A stretch of DNA of 64,000 nucleotides from Hymenobacter sp. BRD67 (GCF_013256425.1 NZ_CP053904.1:868001-932000); one strand, 5' to 3'. Shown: positions 47,793 through 58,569, counted from the first letter of the stretch. A program made the numbers and translations. The notes: generated by a model not told the origin, from the letters alone.

Positions 47793-48809
47793 TTAATTGC
47801 CGGGCACCACCAGCTCCTGCACCGAGAAAAGGGCGGGCTGGCTGGGGTCCACGGTGATGCGCACGGCCTGCACGTCGGCCTCGCCGGGCACTTGCAGGCG
47901 CGTGAAGTTTTGGAGCACCTGCTTGCGTGAAGCCGGGTTGAGCAGCGGCTTGTCGAGGATAAAGCGGTGCGAGTCGCCGTTCACCAGCAATACCGGCCGG
48001 CCAAAGGCCACTGTGAGCCGGGACAGCGCCGCCACGATTTCGGTGAAGCCATCGGCATCGCGGGCATCCTTGGCCGGGTTGAACATATCGGCCTGGGTGA
48101 AGAGTACGACCCCTAGCCGGTGCTGCGCGGCCGCCTCGGCAAATACAGCGTCGAGCCAGGCCAGGTTGGCCTTCTGGCGCTCATAAAACTCACGGTTCTG
48201 GCCTTTGGCATCGTTGGGCACGAAGTTGTTGTTCGAGCCCACCAGGTGCACCGTGGCGAAGGCCACGTTGCCGGTGGTCCAGCGGTTGTTCTCCACGTAG
48301 GCGGCGAAGGCCGGCGTCAGAGCCTGCGAGGTCAGCGCCAGCTTGGCTTTGCCGAAGGAGTTATGGTCGGGGAAGAACATCTTCCGCACCACGGCCAGGC
48401 GCTCTTCGGGGTCGTAATTGCCGGCCTTGGGCCGGCCGCAGTCGGTCCATTCGTTGTCGCCGGGCGTGTACACCAGCGGCTGCTCGAAGGTCTGAAACTC
48501 GGTCAGCACCTTGCGGTACATTTCCTCAGTGCACAGCGTCGAACCCGATTTAATATCGCCCACGTGCACCGAAAACGTTGGCCGCTGCTGGTTAATAGCC
48601 CCAATCAGCTTCTCGAAGCGGCCATAGTCGGCGGGCAATGTATAGGGCATGTCGCCTAGCGCCACGAAGTCGAAGGTGCGGGCGGCCGGTGGGGTAGGGT
48701 GGCCCTGGGTGGCGTGGGCCAGGGGCGTAGCCAGGCTGCCCAGCAGCGCCAGCGGCAGCCAGTATATAGCGGAAATTTGTTTCAAAATGGCAGAGGTTAC
48801 GAAGCGCAA
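47793..48809 (-). CDS. Secreted metallophosphoesterase
   Basis: This 338-residue protein has a signal peptide (WLPLALLGSLATPLAHA) and a calcineurin-like domain: FVALGDMPYTLPAD, FSVHVGDIKSGSTLC, LVYTPGDNEWTDCG (a GNHE-type motif with Asp-Asn-Glu), VLFTQADMF and LLVNGDSHRFILDKP. It probably hydrolyses phosphate esters in the periplasm. It lies 4 bases upstream of the TonB receptor gene's end, on the same strand, and is likely part of the same operon. Confidence 0.9.
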   Translation of the reverse strand: MRFVTSAILKQISAIYWLPLALLGSLATPLAHATQGHPTPPAARTFDFVALGDMPYTLPADYGRFEKLIGAINQQRPTFSVHVGDIKSGSTLCTEEMYRKVLTEFQTFEQPLVYTPGDNEWTDCGRPKAGNYDPEERLAVVRKMFFPDHNSFGKAKLALTSQALTPAFAAYVENNRWTTGNVAFATVHLVGSNNNFVPNDAKGQNREFYERQKANLAWLDAVFAEAAAQHRLGVVLFTQADMFNPAKDARDADGFTEIVAALSRLTVAFGRPVLLVNGDSHRFILDKPLLNPASRKQVLQNFTRLQVPGEADVQAVRITVDPSQPALFSVQELVVPGN

Positions 48810-48812
48810 AAG

Positions 48813-51640
48813 CTAGTTGAGGCGGTAGCGCAGGCCCAGCAGGTAGGTGCGGTAATACACGTCGCGCTGCACCAGGAAATTCTGGCCGGCGCTCTGCTCG
48901 GGCAGGCTGAGCGTGCTGCCCGAGGGCGCTTGCAGCACCTCCAGCACGGTGGGCGTATTGAGCAGGTTGGTGACTTTGACGAAGGCCGTCAGGTGCGGGT
49001 ACAGGCGCTTTTCGGCCGAAAAGTCGAGCTGCGTGGTAGCCCGCTGCCACTGGTCGAGGTTCTGATAGGGCGAGACGACGGCGATGCGCCGGCCCGTATA
49101 CACGGCCGCCACCTGGGCATTGAGGCCGTGGGTTTCGCTGCGGTAGAGCAGCGCCAGGTTGGCAATGTGGTCGCTCTGGCCTTGCAGCGGGCGGGTCTGG
49201 GTGGGCGGGGTGGGGTACTCGGCGGTGGGCTGGCCCACGTCGGCGGTAGTCAGCGAGCCATCGGCGGCGCGGTAATACACGCGTTTGGTGGTGGTGATAG
49301 ACGAGTGCGTGTAGGTGTAGTTACCGGTCAGCCCCAGTTGCGGATGTACTTGTTGAATTGCAGCTCGGCACCGAAGTTGGTGGCCGTGCCTGCCGGGTTA
49401 ATGGGCGCGTAGTAAAACGTGTTGTTGCTGACCTGCAAAAAGCCAAACTCGATGGCATTCTGAATCTGCTTGTAGAACACGCCCGCCAGCAGCTGCGAGT
49501 TGGCCGGGCCGTAGTGCTCGAAGCGCAAATCCAGGTTGTGGGCCTGGGTGTGCTTGAGCAGCGGGTTGCCGATTTGCGAGATGTCCACGTCGCCGTTGTA
49601 GCTCGACGACGCCGGCACCAGCTCGAACAACGCCGGCCGGCTGATACTCTTGAAGTACGACAGCCGCAGGTTCTGGTGCTCGCTCAGCAGGTATTTGAAG
49701 TGCAGGCTCGGCAGCACGTCGAGGTAGCTGATGGTGCCGCTGCGGCCTACCACCGTGGGCGGCGCCTGCGAGTCGTAGCGCTGGTTGGTGTTCTCCACCC
49801 GCACACCCCCCAGCACTTGCAGGTGCTCGACCAGCAGCAGCTTGCCCTGGGCGTAGCCCGCCGCAATGCGCTCGTTGGCGGTATAGTTGTTGCCATCGGT
49901 GGTTTTGGGCTGGCCATCATAGCCGCTGGCAAATACAAACTGGGCCTGGTCGTAGGTCGTGAGCGGCTGGCGGTTGTTGGTGCCCGTGCCAGTAGTAGCG
50001 GCCGTCAGGTCGTAATAGTCGTAAAAATTGCTGCGGTCCTTATTGCGCAGCAGCCCACCCACGGCTAGGTCAAAAGTTTCGGTGGCGTGGTAGCTCAGGT
50101 TGGCGTAGCCGGCCAGGTCCTGGTCGAGGCTGCGCTGCCAGAGGTGGCCGTTAGACTGCACAAACGTGCCCTGCTGGGTGTTCGCCGCCGTGGCCCGCAC
50201 CGTGCCGATGGTTGTCAGGTCGGGCGTGGCGTAGGTGGCCCGGCCATACACGGCCGACCAGTTGAAGTGCAGCCGCGCGCCCAGGTCGTGGTCGCCCTGC
50301 AAGGTTTCGGCCCACAGCTGCTGGCGCTGAAACCGTGAGCGCTCGGTGGTGGGCACGTCGCCGCCCGTGCCCAGGTCGTTCGACACCAGGTGGCGGTGCT
50401 GGGCGTCGTCGAGGCGCGTCCAGAGCGAGTACAGCCCGATGCGGTTACGCGCATTGGGCGCATAATCGAGCTTGGCGTGCAAGCCCAGGCGGTTTTGCAG
50501 GGTCGAAAACTCGATGCGCTGTATCTCGTCAAACGTAAACGTATTGGGCAGCGGCTCGGGCTTGGGGCCGCCCAGCGGGTGGTAGTACAGGCGGTCGGAG
50601 CCCCGGTAAGTGTTTTGCAGGCTGCCCGCCACCAGCAAACCCAGCTTGCCGTCGCGGGTGCGGTTGCCCAGCGTCAGGCCAAACAGTGAGTTGACCGGCG
50701 CCTTCAGGCTGCTGTAGTTCAAAGACTTATTTGAGAAATCGCTGGGCTGGGCCACGTAGCCGGCCGGGTGCGTTTCGCCCGGCGACTGCTGCGCCAGCCC
50801 GCTACTGCTGAAGCCCGCGTAGGGCCGCTGGGCAAACAGGTCGCTGTAGCCGCCGGCCGCCGTGGCCGCTACCACCAGGTGGTCGGGGGCCGACTTCATC
50901 ACCAGGTTCAGCGCCCCGCCGATGGCGTCGCCTTCCATGTTGGGCGTCAGGGCTTTCACTACTTCCAGTCGCTCCAGCAGCTCGGCTGGGAAAATGTCGA
51001 GTGGCGCGTAGCGGTTTTTGGGGTCGGGACTCGGAATCTTCACCCCGTTTACCAGCGTGTAGTTGTAGCGCGGGTCGATGCCCCGGATAATGGCGTACTG
51101 CCCGTCGCCACCCGAGTTGCGCACGATGGACACTCCGGAGGCCCGCTGCACCACGTTGCCCACCTGAATATCGGGTGATAGCTCAATAGCCTTGGCCGAA
51201 ATAATATTCAGCACGTTATCGGCCCGCTGCTCCGAGCGCCGCACGCTGGCGTCCGACTCGCGGTCGGCCTGGCCGGTCACGGTTACTGCCTTGAGCTCCT
51301 GGCCGCTGACTGCCAGTCGGAAATCCAACGTCTGCGCAGCACCCGGCAGCAGGGTTACGGACAATGTTTGTGGCTCGAAGCCCAGGCTGCGGGCCTGCAC
51401 TAGCACAACGCCCGGTGCCAAGCTTCGTAACTGAAATGTGCCGTTGAGCCCCGTCGCTACACCCTGCCCGGTAGCGGGTACCACCACCGTAGCGCCAATC
51501 AGCACTTCTCCTGTAGCGGCATCTGTTACCGTGCCGCGCAGGGTGGCTGAGCCTCCGGCGCTTTGGGCGGCGGCTGGCCGCGTCATCACGCCCAATAAAA
51601 AGAGAAAAAGAGCAGTATGGAAACGGTAGACTTGCAGCAT
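48813..51640 (-). CDS. TonB-dependent outer-membrane receptor, with frameshift
   Basis: About 942 residues. It has a signal peptide, an N-terminal carboxypeptidase-like regulatory domain (TLRGTVTDAATGEVLIGATV), a plug domain (VVQRASGVSIVRNSGGDGQY, IIRGIDPRYNYTLVNGVKI) and a long beta barrel. The end (HLTAFVKVTNLLNTPTVLEV, YYRTYLLGLRYRLN) is typical. A break near 49330 is fixed by adding one G to the GGGG run, so RNWG continues to LTGNYTYTHSSITT. No SusD partner is next to it, so a small substrate such as an organophosphate, metal complex or cofactor is possible; the phosphoesterase neighbours point to a phosphorylated one. Confidence 0.9.
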
Positions 51641-51840
51641 CAGCAGGAAAAATGACGCTGCAAAACTACCTGCGATTGCTAGCTGATTAGCCTGGGAAAA
51701 AGCAAATTAAAGAAATGGTAATCAATTTGTTGAACGAATAATATTAAGGAAATAGTTATGCCATATGTAGGTAATGATTGAGACGCTTTAGCATAACATT
51801 TACCGTCTAATGATGAGGGGCAGCTGTTTCTGACTCTACT
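51641..51840. other. A/T-rich intergenic region upstream of the TonB receptor
   Basis: This region contains the likely promoter of the TonB receptor operon. I see no clear motif. Confidence 0.4.
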
Positions 51841-52021
51841 CTATAGGTTTGCCTTCGAAGAGTGGTTTGCGGGCGGATACAGTTTTGCCCGCTTCTGCCG
51901 GGCCTTCGGCGTGGAGCCTCGTCTGACCAAACCGGCACCCCTGGACGACCAAGTGGAGCACCTAAACTGCACCCTCAAAGAGGCAACCATCTAGCGTCTC
52001 CACTACCAGACCACGGAGGCT
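51841..52021 (+). pseudogene. IS481-family transposase fragment
   Basis: One frame reads RFCRAFGVEPRLTKPAPLDD and then QVEHLNCTLKEATI, then a stop, RLHYQTTEA. This matches the end of the DDE domain in IS481-type transposases (LCA..GIEHRLTK...NGQVER.NRTLKEATV). The fragment is cut at 52021/52022 by the end of an IS3-family element. Confidence 0.6.
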
Positions 52022-52611
52022 TGAGGTAGTCTAGGTTAGGTGCACACAAGCAGGTCGTATTTTCCTAAGTCAGGAGCACAGAAAAGAGCAAGCAGATGCC
52101 CTATTAACGCCGTGAATACGATAATGCCTTCAAGGCCGGGGCGTTGCGCTTAGCCTCCGAACCGCAGTATGCAGGCGGCCGCTCAGCAGTTAGGCATCAG
52201 CCCCAAGCTGCTCTATCGCTGGCAAGAAACGAAACTCGTGGCTGAAGTGAGCAGCCTGGAAGTGGCCCGCGACCCTGAAGTGCACCAGCTACGTGCCCAA
52301 CTCAAACGGGCGGAGCAGGAGCTTGATATGTTAAAAAGCCTTGGTCTCCCAAATGCTTTGGCGCATTTTCACCCAGCCGACCCGGCAAGCAGCTGTCCGC
52401 GCGGAGTTTAACGGGCATTCTACTCGCTACGGCACCCGTCTTCTGCGGGCCGAGCTACGCGCGCAGAGCTACCAAGTAGGCCGCTGGCCCGGTGGGTGTT
52501 AGCCACCGCTGGCTTGCGTGCGCAGCAACCGCGCTCGTTTGCGTCCCAACCACTTCGAAACCATTTTCAAACTACGTCCCAATTCTGTGCGGCCTAGTTA
52601 GACCACCTCAG
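52022..52611 (+). mobile_element. Degraded IS3-family element with TGAGGTGGTC-type ends
   Basis: The left end (TGAGGTAGTCTAG, 52022) and right end (TAGACCACCTCA, ending 52611) are imperfect inverted repeats and match the ends of the element at 58962-59556. Inside, an orfA-like piece (MQAAAQQLGISPKLLYRWQE at 52169, and later RAQLKRAEQELDMLK) is preceded by a broken N-terminus (YDNAFKAG.LRLAS). An orfB fragment follows (EFNGHSTRYGTRLLRAELRA). Multiple breaks and a large internal deletion make it inactive. It sits inside the IS481-type fragment. Confidence 0.7.
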
Positions 52612-53194
52612 TATTGGAAATATGTAGGGCAACCCATGCAGTAGAAACTCTAGCAGCGCACGTCACTGCACTTGCCGTAGGAGCGGGCCACCTTGCAGTA
52701 GACGGCTGTCGCGGCACCGTTGAAGTGCATCTTAAACCTCTGCCGCGCTCAAATGCAGTGTAGGTGCGAGTTCCTTACCTGAGAACAGTTCTGCTGCTGG
52801 TAGAGTTACACGCAGCAGTAACGCTACATCTTGTGGTCTCATTCCTTGTTTTTAAGCATAATACACGATTCGCGAATTTACGATAAACGGCTTTGAGGCG
52901 CTTGCCGACTGTCCTCGCACGAATCTGAATTAGTGCAGAAACGGCATGCTGCGCTGGCGCTACTTTAACGGCAAGATTTACTCAACCTTGACGACATTGA
53001 ACAGGTGCTACGGAAGCACTACAAGAAGCCGTTTGCGCAGGCGTAATTGTGCGGCCTAAGGTTACGCTGGCAGCGTGGAAACTATTTCGTGAGCACTTTT
53101 ACTATTTATGCGCAACAAGTTGGTATTATGCAGCAATACCTATGCAGTAATGCCATAGATGGCTTTACTTGGTCAAATTGTGGACTTCTCACTT
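52612..53194. other. Degraded non-coding region with a possible transposase tail
   Basis: No gene is intact. At about 52971-53045 on the plus strand QDLLNLDDIEQVLRKHYKKP followed by FAQA and a stop looks like the end of a transposase-like protein, but I cannot assign it. The rest is decayed sequence. Confidence 0.3.
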
Positions 53195-53650
53195 CTAGCC
53201 TGGCTGGCTCATTGCCTCCCGCACTTTGAACGGCGTCATGGGCAGTGAGTGCAGTTCCTTACCCGTGACGTGGTACACTACATTGGCCACAACTGCCATC
53301 GTGCTCACAATGAATATCTTGTAGGTGCCCTTCACGTCCATCGCGTTGACGTAGGCATCGTGCTCGTCGATGAACTCCACCGTTATTTCGAGGATGTCAG
53401 CATTGGCAGGCACGTGGTAGTAGGTTAAGCTGACATTGGTGTAGTGGGCAAACTGCTCATCGCGGTTCGTTGTATTTATCAGCGCGGCTTCGATGCTAAT
53501 AACCTGGTAGTGAGCGTCTTTAGGTTTGAGCAAACTACTGGCCGCGATACGCTCACCCAGCGGCTGACCCGCACCGTACTCAACTCCGGGTCGACCCGTG
53601 CCTCGCAGAAATGTACGCCAAAGCACTCGCGCTGCCATCGTGGTGGCCAA
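53195..53650 (-). pseudogene. C-terminal remnant of a xanthine dehydrogenase-family molybdenum subunit
   Basis: The frame's last 95 residues read YYHVPANADILEITVEFIDE, HDAYVNAMDVKGTYKIFIVS and VANVVYHVTGKELHSLPMTP. This aligns in memory with the C-terminus of XdhA/PaoC-type molybdopterin subunits (YHVPVNADIP...DEHDP.VNPLG.KGIGEIGI...VANAV.HATGKRIRDLP). The conserved GIGEIGI is altered to GTYKIFI and the N-terminal 600 or more residues are missing. The first 50 residues are unrelated. It is a decayed fragment. Confidence 0.6.
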
Positions 53651-53730
53651 CGAATACTTACGACTCGAAGTGAATCGGTGGCATAAGACCCGCCCTGCTT
53701 TTTAGGCTTACGTAGTTTGAGAGGAGGGTA

Positions 53731-56025
53731 TCAGACAGGGAATGTAACACGGAAGGTGGTTCCCACGTTGGGTTGACTCTGCACCTGAATGGTACCACCG
53801 GCATTCTCGACGAGGCGCTTTGTGATGTAGAGGCCCACGCCCGTTCCCTCGACGTGGGTGTGCAGGCGCTGAAACAGGCCGAAGAGCTGGCGTTGCTGCA
53901 GCTCGCTTATACCCAGGCCATTGTCCTGCACCACGAGCACGACCGCAGAATCCTGCTGCTCGGCCCACAGCTGCACTTGCGAGGCGCGGTCCAGGGCGCG
54001 GTACTTAACGGCGTTACTAAGCAGATTATAGACGACGCTGCGCAGGTTGGCGGGCGAAAAAGAGACGACTATATCGCTGTCCACCGCGACTGTAAGCTGC
54101 GTATCGGCGGCTGCCAGGGCGGGCGCCAGGTCCAAGCGGATATGGTCGACCACCGTAGCCAGGTTAACAGGCTCGGCGGGCTCGGCGGGCGCGAGCTGCA
54201 GCCGGGAAATATCGGTGAGCTGGGCAATGGTGAACTGGAAGCGGCCTACAGTATCATCGAGCAGTTCCAGCAGGTGGGCTACTACCTCATCCAAGAGCAC
54301 GGCGGGCGGCAGGGTATCGCGCAAGGCTAGCAGGATGCCCTCGATGTTAGTAATCGGCGCTTTCAGGTCGTGGGAGGCGGTATAGACGAAGGTGTCCAGG
54401 TCCACGTTAGTTCGCCGGAGCTGGTCATTCACTTCTTTAAGCTCGGTGATGTCGATAGCCGACCCCACGTAGCCAAACAGTTCCCCGTTAGCCAGGTAGC
54501 TCGGAGCGCCCTGAGCCAGCAGCCAGCGATAATGGCCGTCGTGGCGGAGCATACGGTGCTCTAGTACATAGGGAGTGCGCTGCGCAATGGCCTGATTCAG
54601 AGTGTGCTGAGTGAGGTCAAGTTCGTCCGGGTGGAGGTAGGGTAGCCAGCCGGTGGCGAGGTAGGCCTGCTCGTCGCGCAGACCGACAAAGTCGAGAAAG
54701 GCCCGGTTGATATAGCGAATGGACGAATCCGGATGCACGGCCCATACCATGTTGGGAGCGGCGTCGGCCATAGTACGGAAGCGCGTCTCGCTTTCCCGCA
54801 GCTGCGCGGCGTAAGATTCGAGCCCCTGACGAGCCAGGGCCAGGTCGGTGACGTCGGCGGCCGTGTTCAGGACGCCATACACCGCGCCCTGAGTGTCGCG
54901 CAGCGGGGTAAAGCTGTAATTGAAGAAAAACGTCTGCGGAACTCCCTCGAAGACTACCTCCAGCTGCTGGTTGCGCAGGTGCAGGGGCTCGCCGGTGTGC
55001 AGCACTTGGTACAACTGCTCGAACACCGCCTGGGTAGCCAACTCGGGCAACACATCGGCATAGCGCTGGCCGATGATATGGGGACCTTTACCACAGGCGG
55101 TCAGCATGGCTTCGTTGGCCAGTCGGATGTGCAATTCGGGCCCCACGTACACCCCAATGGGAAAGGGCGCGCTTTCCACCAGGGCGCGCACCTGCTGCTC
55201 GCTTTCTTCTACCACGCGCCGGGCGCGCACCTGCTCGGTGACGTCGAAGGCAAAAATGCAGATGCCCACAATCTGGCCATGCTCGCGGTAGGCCTGGTAG
55301 GTGAAATTGTAGTAAATGGTGCGTGGCGGCTGCCCAGGCGGGGGCTGGGCGGTGAAGGGCATCTCCTGGCCCGTGTAAGTTTCGCCGGTCTGGTACACGT
55401 TGTCCAGTAGGGCGCTAAATCCTTGAGCAGGCATCTCGGGCACTGCCTTCGCCACTTCCAGGCCCACTAGCTGGCGACCAGGAAATAGTGCCTGGTAGGC
55501 GGGGTTGACATATTCGAAGCGGTGGCTAGGGGATCGCAGCAGGGCAACGAGCACAGGGGCTTGCTCGAAGATATAAAAAAGGTCCAGGCGCTCGGCGGCC
55601 TGGCTTTGGCGAAGAGCTTCTTCCACGACGCTGCGGTCTTGGTCGCTGGTATCGGTGAAGCTGACCACTAGGCGCTCGCCGCTGCGGCGGGCGCTGAGCT
55701 TGAAATAGTTATCCAGCCCGTCGGCCTGGTAGTTGGCTTCGTAGGTAAGTTGCTCGCCTGTTTCGAACACGCGCTGGTAGTAGGAGAAAATTCCCTGCGC
55801 CAGCGTGTGCGGGAAGTGGCCCAGCAGCGTGCCGCCCGGCTGCTCGGCCAGGCCTGCCATGCGCTGGGCCGCCGGATTCAGGTACTCTAAGGCAAAGTCC
55901 ACGATGACGGCCCCAGTTGGCTCATAGAGGGGGCGTACCAGGTGAATGCCTGTCAGCGACACCTCGAGTAAAGTAAACCAGTCTTCTGCCGTAAATAAAT
56001 CGGCGAGGGGAACCGTAGCAGTCAT
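53731..56025 (-). CDS. Multi-PAS sensor histidine kinase
   Basis: This is a 764-residue soluble kinase. Four PAS-like domains run in order (about 10-130, 150-280, 290-410 and 420-550), the last with PNMVWAVHPDSSIRYINRAF and YVGSAIDITELKE. The kinase core has the H-box VYTASHDLKAPITNIEGIL, the N-box NLRSVVYNLLSNAVKYR, the G1 box VVLVVQDNGLGIS, the F-box LFGLFQRLHTH and the G2 box VEGTGVGLYITKRLVENAGG. I start at ATG 56025 (MTATVPLADLF) as nine earlier codons have no PAS character. No transmembrane segment is seen, so it senses a cytoplasmic cue. No response regulator is next to it. Confidence 0.92.
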   Translation of the reverse strand: MTATVPLADLFTAEDWFTLLEVSLTGIHLVRPLYEPTGAVIVDFALEYLNPAAQRMAGLAEQPGGTLLGHFPHTLAQGIFSYYQRVFETGEQLTYEANYQADGLDNYFKLSARRSGERLVVSFTDTSDQDRSVVEEALRQSQAAERLDLFYIFEQAPVLVALLRSPSHRFEYVNPAYQALFPGRQLVGLEVAKAVPEMPAQGFSALLDNVYQTGETYTGQEMPFTAQPPPGQPPRTIYYNFTYQAYREHGQIVGICIFAFDVTEQVRARRVVEESEQQVRALVESAPFPIGVYVGPELHIRLANEAMLTACGKGPHIIGQRYADVLPELATQAVFEQLYQVLHTGEPLHLRNQQLEVVFEGVPQTFFFNYSFTPLRDTQGAVYGVLNTAADVTDLALARQGLESYAAQLRESETRFRTMADAAPNMVWAVHPDSSIRYINRAFLDFVGLRDEQAYLATGWLPYLHPDELDLTQHTLNQAIAQRTPYVLEHRMLRHDGHYRWLLAQGAPSYLANGELFGYVGSAIDITELKEVNDQLRRTNVDLDTFVYTASHDLKAPITNIEGILLALRDTLPPAVLLDEVVAHLLELLDDTVGRFQFTIAQLTDISRLQLAPAEPAEPVNLATVVDHIRLDLAPALAAADTQLTVAVDSDIVVSFSPANLRSVVYNLLSNAVKYRALDRASQVQLWAEQQDSAVVLVVQDNGLGISELQQRQLFGLFQRLHTHVEGTGVGLYITKRLVENAGGTIQVQSQPNVGTTFRVTFPV

Positions 56026-56131
56026 ACAGGCAACACGGAAAAGCGTAGTCAAAAGTAAGGACTTTGCTGCGCCGGTTGCCTTTCCGAATTCTAGCGCCGG
56101 CCTACTGTGTGGGCTACGGCAGGCGGCCCGC

Positions 56132-56345
56132 TTACCAGGCCGCTTGCCGTAGCTTGTCGAGCTGCACCACCCGGATAGTGTTGGGCAGCAGCTTAATAAA
56201 GCTACTCTGCCGTAACTCGCTGAGGGTGCGACTCAGCTACTCGGGCGCCATGCCAACCAGGGCTGCCATATCGTCGCGCGAGGCGATTGTCGGCAGCCGT
56301 TGCTTCCTCCTGCAGGCGCACCAGCACATCATTCATCTGCCGCAG
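56132..56345 (-). pseudogene. Crp/Fnr-family regulator fragment
   Basis: One frame reads TIASRDDMAALVGMAPE, stop, LSRTLSELRQSSFIKLLPNT and IRVVQLDKLRQAAW. This is the C-terminal winged HTH of a Crp/Fnr-type regulator (SREELANMVGTARETVIRVLSE...). A UAG replaces a codon in the recognition helix and a frameshift precedes it (VLVRLQEEATAAD is in another frame). The cyclic nucleotide domain is absent, so the gene is inactive. Confidence 0.6.
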
Positions 56346-56354
56346 AATGTAAAG

Positions 56355-56390
56355 ATTTAATACATATTTAATAATAAATATGTATTAAAT
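56355..56390. repeat. Perfect 16-bp A/T hairpin
   Basis: Arms 56355-56370 and 56375-56390 match perfectly around an ATAA loop; the stem is A/T-rich. It sits upstream of the Crp/Fnr remnant. It may be a former operator or promoter region. Confidence 0.6.
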
Positions 56391-56995
56391 CTCATATAAG
56401 AGCCTCCAGCCTATTGGCTATTTAATCACACTAAATCATACTACCCGTATTGCGTTCGTTTAAGCTTACCCGGCTTCTATGAGCCACTTTTGCAGCCTTG
56501 TAGTAGCTGCAACTCCTGAATGCGTAGTTACGCAAGGCTAACAGGTACAAGATTACTAATTGTACCTGCTCAGACCCGAAATGAGATTATTTCTAGTGAG
56601 GCAGTGGCTTTCTATCAAATCTACCAAATATTTTGAATCTAAAAACCGCGTAACTAGTTGATAGACAAAGAAAAGGACACAATTTCTGAGGGCCTTAGTG
56701 TAGTACGTAGGGGGCAGAAATTAGGGTCTAGATGTATCTAGGATAGGGTAGGAGTATCGAGAAAATAGCTCGGAAATATGGCCTGAAGAGTTCGATATCT
56801 ATTTGAAGATATGTTTGACTACCTGAAAGGACTACTGGGTCCCCTCACGGGTCCCCGGCTGGATAATTCACTGAGGCAAGTACTGAGATAGTCTACTAAA
56901 ACTGGATAGCTACCGCGCCTCTTAAGCCGCTGAAAAGCGCGTCTCAAGGAGCCTACTTCCTTAAAAAGCCGCTTGCCCTAACCGGACAGGTTGGG
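56391..56995. other. Non-coding region, lower GC
   Basis: I see no gene, hairpin or repeat in these 600 bases. The lower GC and lack of open frames with family features fit decayed or non-coding DNA. Confidence 0.45.
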
Positions 56996-58569
56996 TCATC
57001 GGCGAAAGCCCGCTCCCATCTGGGCGTTCACTGCGTCGGTTTTGGCGGCCGGTGCAGGGGCGAGGGCCTGCACCGCATACTGGAGCACCTCGTCGGTCCC
57101 GTCCGCAATCGCCTGCCGGTGGCAGCGTATCTCGTGGTCGGGCCGCACGCCCTGGTCGGGCTGCGCAGTGGTCGGCGCCTGGTAGAGTAGCGGCACGTCT
57201 ACTTCCAGCCCGCTGCCGGGCAGGCGTAGAAAGAAAAACTGCCCCCGTTTAGCCCCTGCTTCGTGCCCCCGGTAGGTTGCCCCACCAGCACGCCGGCCCG
57301 GGCCTGCTGCACCCACTCGGCCAGGGTGAAGGTGGTCGAGCTGTTAGCGGCATCAATGAGCAGCGCAAAATGCCCCTTAAACCGCTTGGTGGCCAAGGCT
57401 TGGGGCTGGCAGGGGCTGGTCGCTTCGCTTCGCTTTTCGTACAGCCCTTCGGCGGTGAGTTGGTAGAGGCTGGCCGGCTTGGGCTCTTTGAAGGAGGGGT
57501 CCCAGGTGTGCAGGTAGGGCAGCAGGCTGTCGGGTACGCTCAGGGCGCGCAACAGCCGGCGCGTTGGATTCTCGCAGCCGAAGGCATGGGGCATCAGGTA
57601 GCTCAATAGCACATTGCGGGTCGCGTCATCGCCGCCCTCGCAGCCCCGAATATCCACCACGAGCCGCTCGCACCGTCGCTGCTCCAGGTCGGTAAACACG
57701 CTGTCCAGGTAGCGCCGGGCATCGAAGCCCCAGCCCCAGATAGCTAGGTCGCCAATTTTTAGGTAGGCGGTCTGCGCGTCGAGCAGCCGGTACTGCCACG
57801 TGGCCCGCCGGGTGGGCAGCGGCCCGAAGCGCTGCGTAAAGGCGCGCTGCCGCTCGTCCTTCGCTTGCGCGGCCACCGGCAGCTGGAAAGCGGGCCTCCC
57901 GCTGGGCTGAACAGTCAGGGTAAAATCGGCCTGACTGGCCGGAAAGAAGAGAGAAAAGTACTGGTCAAACAGCGCATACGTAGCCCCGGAGGTGGGGGTC
58001 AGGTTCAGGTTGTCGAGTAGCTTGGCCGTGCCGTGCCGCCCGTCGGCCCGGCTCACGGTCAGCAAGCTGTCGGTAATCCGCCGCACGGGGATGCCGTTGA
58101 TAGCCACGATTTCATCACCAGTCCGCAGCTGTGGACTGGCAGAAAGATTGTGCGTAACGACCCAGTGCCCTGCGCACACGCGAAAGTAAACCGGGAGCAA
58201 GTGGTCGCTGAACAGCTGGCTGCGTAGTTCCGGCGACAGATTAAACGGATTCGGGTAGGTGTGCCCGCAATGGAGCTTGGCCGTGAACTGCGAGAGGCGG
58301 AGGTAGAAGGCGCTAAGCGGCAGCGGCTGGCTGACCTGGCGGCGGAGTTGCTGAAAGTACTGTTCGACCTGCTGGTAGGAGTTGTAGCGGTACAGGCCGG
58401 GGTGCAGGGCCGTCAGACTGGCCTGCAACACGGCTACATCCTGCTGCATCTGGGCCACGGGCAGGAGCGGTGGGCGCACCACTGCCTGGGCCAGGCCGGT
58501 TTGCGCACGCACCAGGTAAAGAAGGAGTAGTAGCCACCCCATCCGCGAAGTATTCCAATTCTGCTGCAT
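56996..58569 (-). CDS. S41-family peptidase-like protein, with frameshift
   Basis: About 520 residues with a signal peptide (GWLLLLLYLVRAQTGLAQ). A PDZ-like part has LRTGDEIVAINGIPVRRITD; the S41 domain has ERLVVDIRGCEGGDDATRN and the probable nucleophile segment LIDAANSSTTFTLAEWV, followed by VGQPTGGTKQGLNGG. The frame breaks near 57232; one T added to the T run gives GGSFFFLRLPGSGLEVDVPL and the tail to 56996. C-terminal processing peptidases cut exported proteins. The active-site Ser and Lys cannot be fixed without alignment. Confidence 0.82.
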
